Origin: Ruminococcus sp.
GTDB taxonomy: Bacteria > Bacillota > Clostridia > Oscillospirales > Ruminococcaceae
NCBI GenBank assembly: GCA_014799675.1
Contig: JAAVHM010000087.1
Span: 1-6,646, forward strand
Length of the DNA stretch: 6,646 bases
Reading direction: 5' to 3'
Part shown: positions 5,420-6,646 of the stretch, piece by piece
Position numbering within the stretch: position 1 is the first letter of the stretch
Layout: the number at the start of each line of letters is the position of its first letter
The notes under the pieces: generated by a model
Told to the model about the DNA's origin: nothing
What the model saw: only the letters and a program-made list of their open reading frames with translations
The model's database searches: none
Program-made: the position numbers and the translations under genes

Positions 5420-6205
5420 ATGGCTTTTCTGGAAGTAAAAGGAATTTATAAATCCTTTGGGAAAACTACGGTTTTAAAGGGCATTGACTTCACTATGGAA
5501 AAGGGCGAGGTCCTTGCGATTATCGGCTCTTCGGGAAGCGGCAAGACCACGCTGCTCCGCTGCCTTAATTTTCTGGAAACTCCCGACAAGGGACAAATTC
5601 TGGTGAACGGCGAGAGGCTTTTCGACTCGGAAGAGCCACCCTATTCCGACAAGGAGAAGAGGGAAAAGCGTCTGCATTTCGGGCTGGTGTTTCAGTCCTT
5701 TAACCTGTTCCCCCAGAAAAGCGTACTGAAAAACGTTTCCCTTGCCCCCGAGCTTCACGAAACAAGCGGAAAAAAGCTTACCAAGCAGGAGAAAAAGGAT
5801 ATACTTAAAAAAATCGACGACAATTCCCGCCGCCTTATCGACATGGTGGGACTTTCCGAGAAAACTGACAATTTCCCCTGCCAGCTTTCGGGCGGTCAGC
5901 AGCAGCGTGTTGCAATAGCCCGCGCGCTGGCTCTGAACCCCGATATACTCTGCTTTGACGAACCTACCTCCGCCCTTGACCCCGAGCTTACGGGGGAAGT
6001 CCTCAAGGTTATCCGCGAGCTGAAAACCTCTGACAGGACAATGATAGTTGTAACCCACGAGATGAATTTCGCCCGCGGCGTTGCGGACAAGGTCATTTTT
6101 ATGGCGGACGGAGTTATCGAGGAATACGGTACTCCCGACGAGGTGTTCGGCGCACCGAAAAGCGAAAAGACAAAAAGCTTTTTGGAAAAGTCTTTGGAAA
6201 ATTAA
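5420..6205 (+). CDS. ABC transporter ATP-binding protein, polar amino acid (GlnQ/HisP-like) type
   Basis: This is a cytoplasmic ATPase subunit that would power an ABC importer, most likely for polar amino acids by family resemblance; the substrate cannot be read from sequence. The 261 residues include Walker A GSSGSGKTT (36-44), Q-loop Gln92 (VFQSFNLFP), signature LSGGQQQ (156-162), Walker B ILCFDEP (176-182) with catalytic Glu181, D-loop SALD (184-187) and switch His213. All catalytic residues are present. Compared with typical GlnQ proteins (about 240-245 residues, from memory) it has extra charged residues before the Q-loop (about 69-84) and a longer lysine-rich stretch at about 113-137. 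AAAGGAG lies 6 bases before the ATG. It starts 64 bp after dnaJ, beyond a probable terminator. No permease or binding-protein gene is visible in the window, and the next gene converges, so partners must lie elsewhere or work in trans. Confidence 0.92.
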   Translation: MAFLEVKGIYKSFGKTTVLKGIDFTMEKGEVLAIIGSSGSGKTTLLRCLNFLETPDKGQILVNGERLFDSEEPPYSDKEKREKRLHFGLVFQSFNLFPQKSVLKNVSLAPELHETSGKKLTKQEKKDILKKIDDNSRRLIDMVGLSEKTDNFPCQLSGGQQQRVAIARALALNPDILCFDEPTSALDPELTGEVLKVIRELKTSDRTMIVVTHEMNFARGVADKVIFMADGVIEEYGTPDEVFGAPKSEKTKSFLEKSLEN

Positions 6206-6219
6206 ACGGTACATAAGCT

Positions 6220-6252
6220 TTCCCCCTGTGTACATGGCAGGGGGAATTTTTT
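6220..6252 (+). terminator. Strong Rho-independent terminator after the ABC ATPase gene
   Basis: TTCCCCCTG (6220-6228) and CAGGGGGAA (6238-6246) form a perfect 9-bp stem with a 9-base loop, directly followed by six T (6247-6252). It begins 14 bases after the stop codon. This is a textbook intrinsic terminator for the + strand gene. Confidence 0.93.
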
Positions 6253-6271
6253 ATTCAAAGCCGTCACAAAC

Positions 6272-6309
6272 AAAAAACCCGTCTCCCCACACTGACAGGG
6301 GAGACGGGT
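6272..6309 (-). terminator. Rho-independent terminator of the chemotaxis receptor gene
   Basis: ACCCGTCTCCCC (6277-6288) and GGGGAGACGGGT (6298-6309) form a perfect 12-bp stem with a 9-base loop. On the - strand it is followed at once by a T run (the six A at 6272-6277 on the + strand), as needed for the gene at 6336. On the + strand a weaker run of five T follows at 6314-6318, so it may also stop + strand read-through. Confidence 0.92.
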
Positions 6310-6335
6310 AATATTTTTGTAAACCTTTAAGCGGC

Positions 6336-6646
6336 TTATTCTATGCCAAGCTCCACAAGGTCTTCGGTGTTGAACTCGAAGTGAGATGTAAGCTCCTTGA
6401 GTATCTGGGACTGTCCCGAAAGCTCCTCGGAAGCCGCAGCGGACTGCTCTGCTGTAGCGGAGTTGTTCTGTACAACGCTGGAGATCTGCTCTACGCTGGC
6501 GGAGATCTGCGCTACAGACTCTGCCGCAACGTTTGCGTTCTTTGCAATGTCGTTGTTGATCTCGAGAACCTTTTCGGAAGCTTCCGCTGTAAGATCCATT
6601 TCCTCAACAGCTCTGTCAGCAAGCTGACGTCCTCTGTCGATAGCGT
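6336..6646 (-). CDS. Methyl-accepting chemotaxis protein, C-terminal end (partial)
   Basis: Only the last 102 residues are in the window; the frame stays open to the right edge, so the gene starts outside. The sequence is the C-terminal descending helix of a chemoreceptor signalling domain: Ala/Ser/Glu-rich coiled coil with seven-residue periodicity, including AAESVAQISASVEQISSVVQ and NNSATAEQSAAASEELSGQS, typical of Firmicutes receptors and including a likely methylation region. The tail ends TEDLVELGIE, without the NWETF-type CheR-binding pentapeptide of some receptors. The highly conserved hairpin tip that contacts CheA and CheW, and any sensor domain, lie outside the window. A methionine encoded at 6597-6599 is internal, because the frame reads on upstream as AIDRGRQLADRAVEE. 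Stimulus unknown. It converges on the ABC ATPase gene, with two terminators between. Confidence 0.93.
   Translation of the reverse strand, partial: AIDRGRQLADRAVEEMDLTAEASEKVLEINNDIAKNANVAAESVAQISASVEQISSVVQNNSATAEQSAAASEELSGQSQILKELTSHFEFNTEDLVELGIE

Noticed and set aside
5474..6235. 253-codon open frame on the - strand across the ABC ATPase gene
   Set aside because: The + strand gene has all ABC motifs. The antisense frame has no recognisable domain and begins inside the downstream terminator, so it is a shadow.
3928..6239. Similarity between CCCGTGTACAGGCA (3928-3941) and CCCTGTGTACATGGCA (6224-6239)
   Set aside because: It is short and gapped, and the second copy is explained by the terminator stem and loop. 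Probably chance.
6597..6599. Start of a small 87-residue protein at the ATG on the - strand
   Set aside because: The frame continues upstream without a stop to the window edge and encodes chemoreceptor coiled coil, so this methionine is internal.

Overview
This window carries a class I heat-shock (chaperone) operon from a Gram-positive bacterium: hrcA, grpE, dnaK and dnaJ in that order on the + strand. An amino-acid-type ABC transporter ATPase gene follows on the same strand. The 3' end of a methyl-accepting chemotaxis protein gene comes in from the right on the - strand. The gene order, the CIRCE operator, the AGGAG-type Shine-Dalgarno sites and the Gram-positive form of DnaK all point to Firmicutes, class Clostridia. 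The moderate GC content and GC-rich intergenic palindromes resemble Oscillospiraceae/Ruminococcaceae, but that placement is only an impression. The chemotaxis gene suggests a motile or formerly motile organism.

Layout: 1-172 is the control region. It has A/T tracts, a near-consensus SigA promoter (TTGACA, 16 bp, TATAAT), a perfect CIRCE, an extra CIRCE half-site, and a run of 7-base repeats reaching the hrcA start. hrcA (173-1237), grpE (1333-1908), dnaK (2058-3911) and dnaJ (4201-5355) follow, separated by 95, 149 and 289 bp. Each gap has at least one inverted repeat. A probable terminator follows dnaJ. The ABC ATPase (5420-6205) ends at a strong terminator, and a second terminator at 6277-6309 serves the converging chemotaxis gene.

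How the genes work together: HrcA binds CIRCE and represses its own operon. DnaK is the ATP-driven Hsp70 chaperone, DnaJ brings substrates and stimulates hydrolysis, and GrpE exchanges the nucleotide. The ABC ATPase and chemoreceptor have no visible link to this system.

All the proteins look ordinary and intact, and I found no new protein system. What stands out is the non-coding DNA: a 7-base repeat family (AGANGCA) in the hrcA leader and, as an inverted pair, between grpE and dnaK; an exact 21-bp palindrome repeated at two junctions; a second GC-rich repeat after dnaK and after dnaJ; and a duplicated CIRCE arm. Four start codons (hrcA, grpE, dnaK, dnaJ) are set here from Shine-Dalgarno positions rather than from the longest reading frame.
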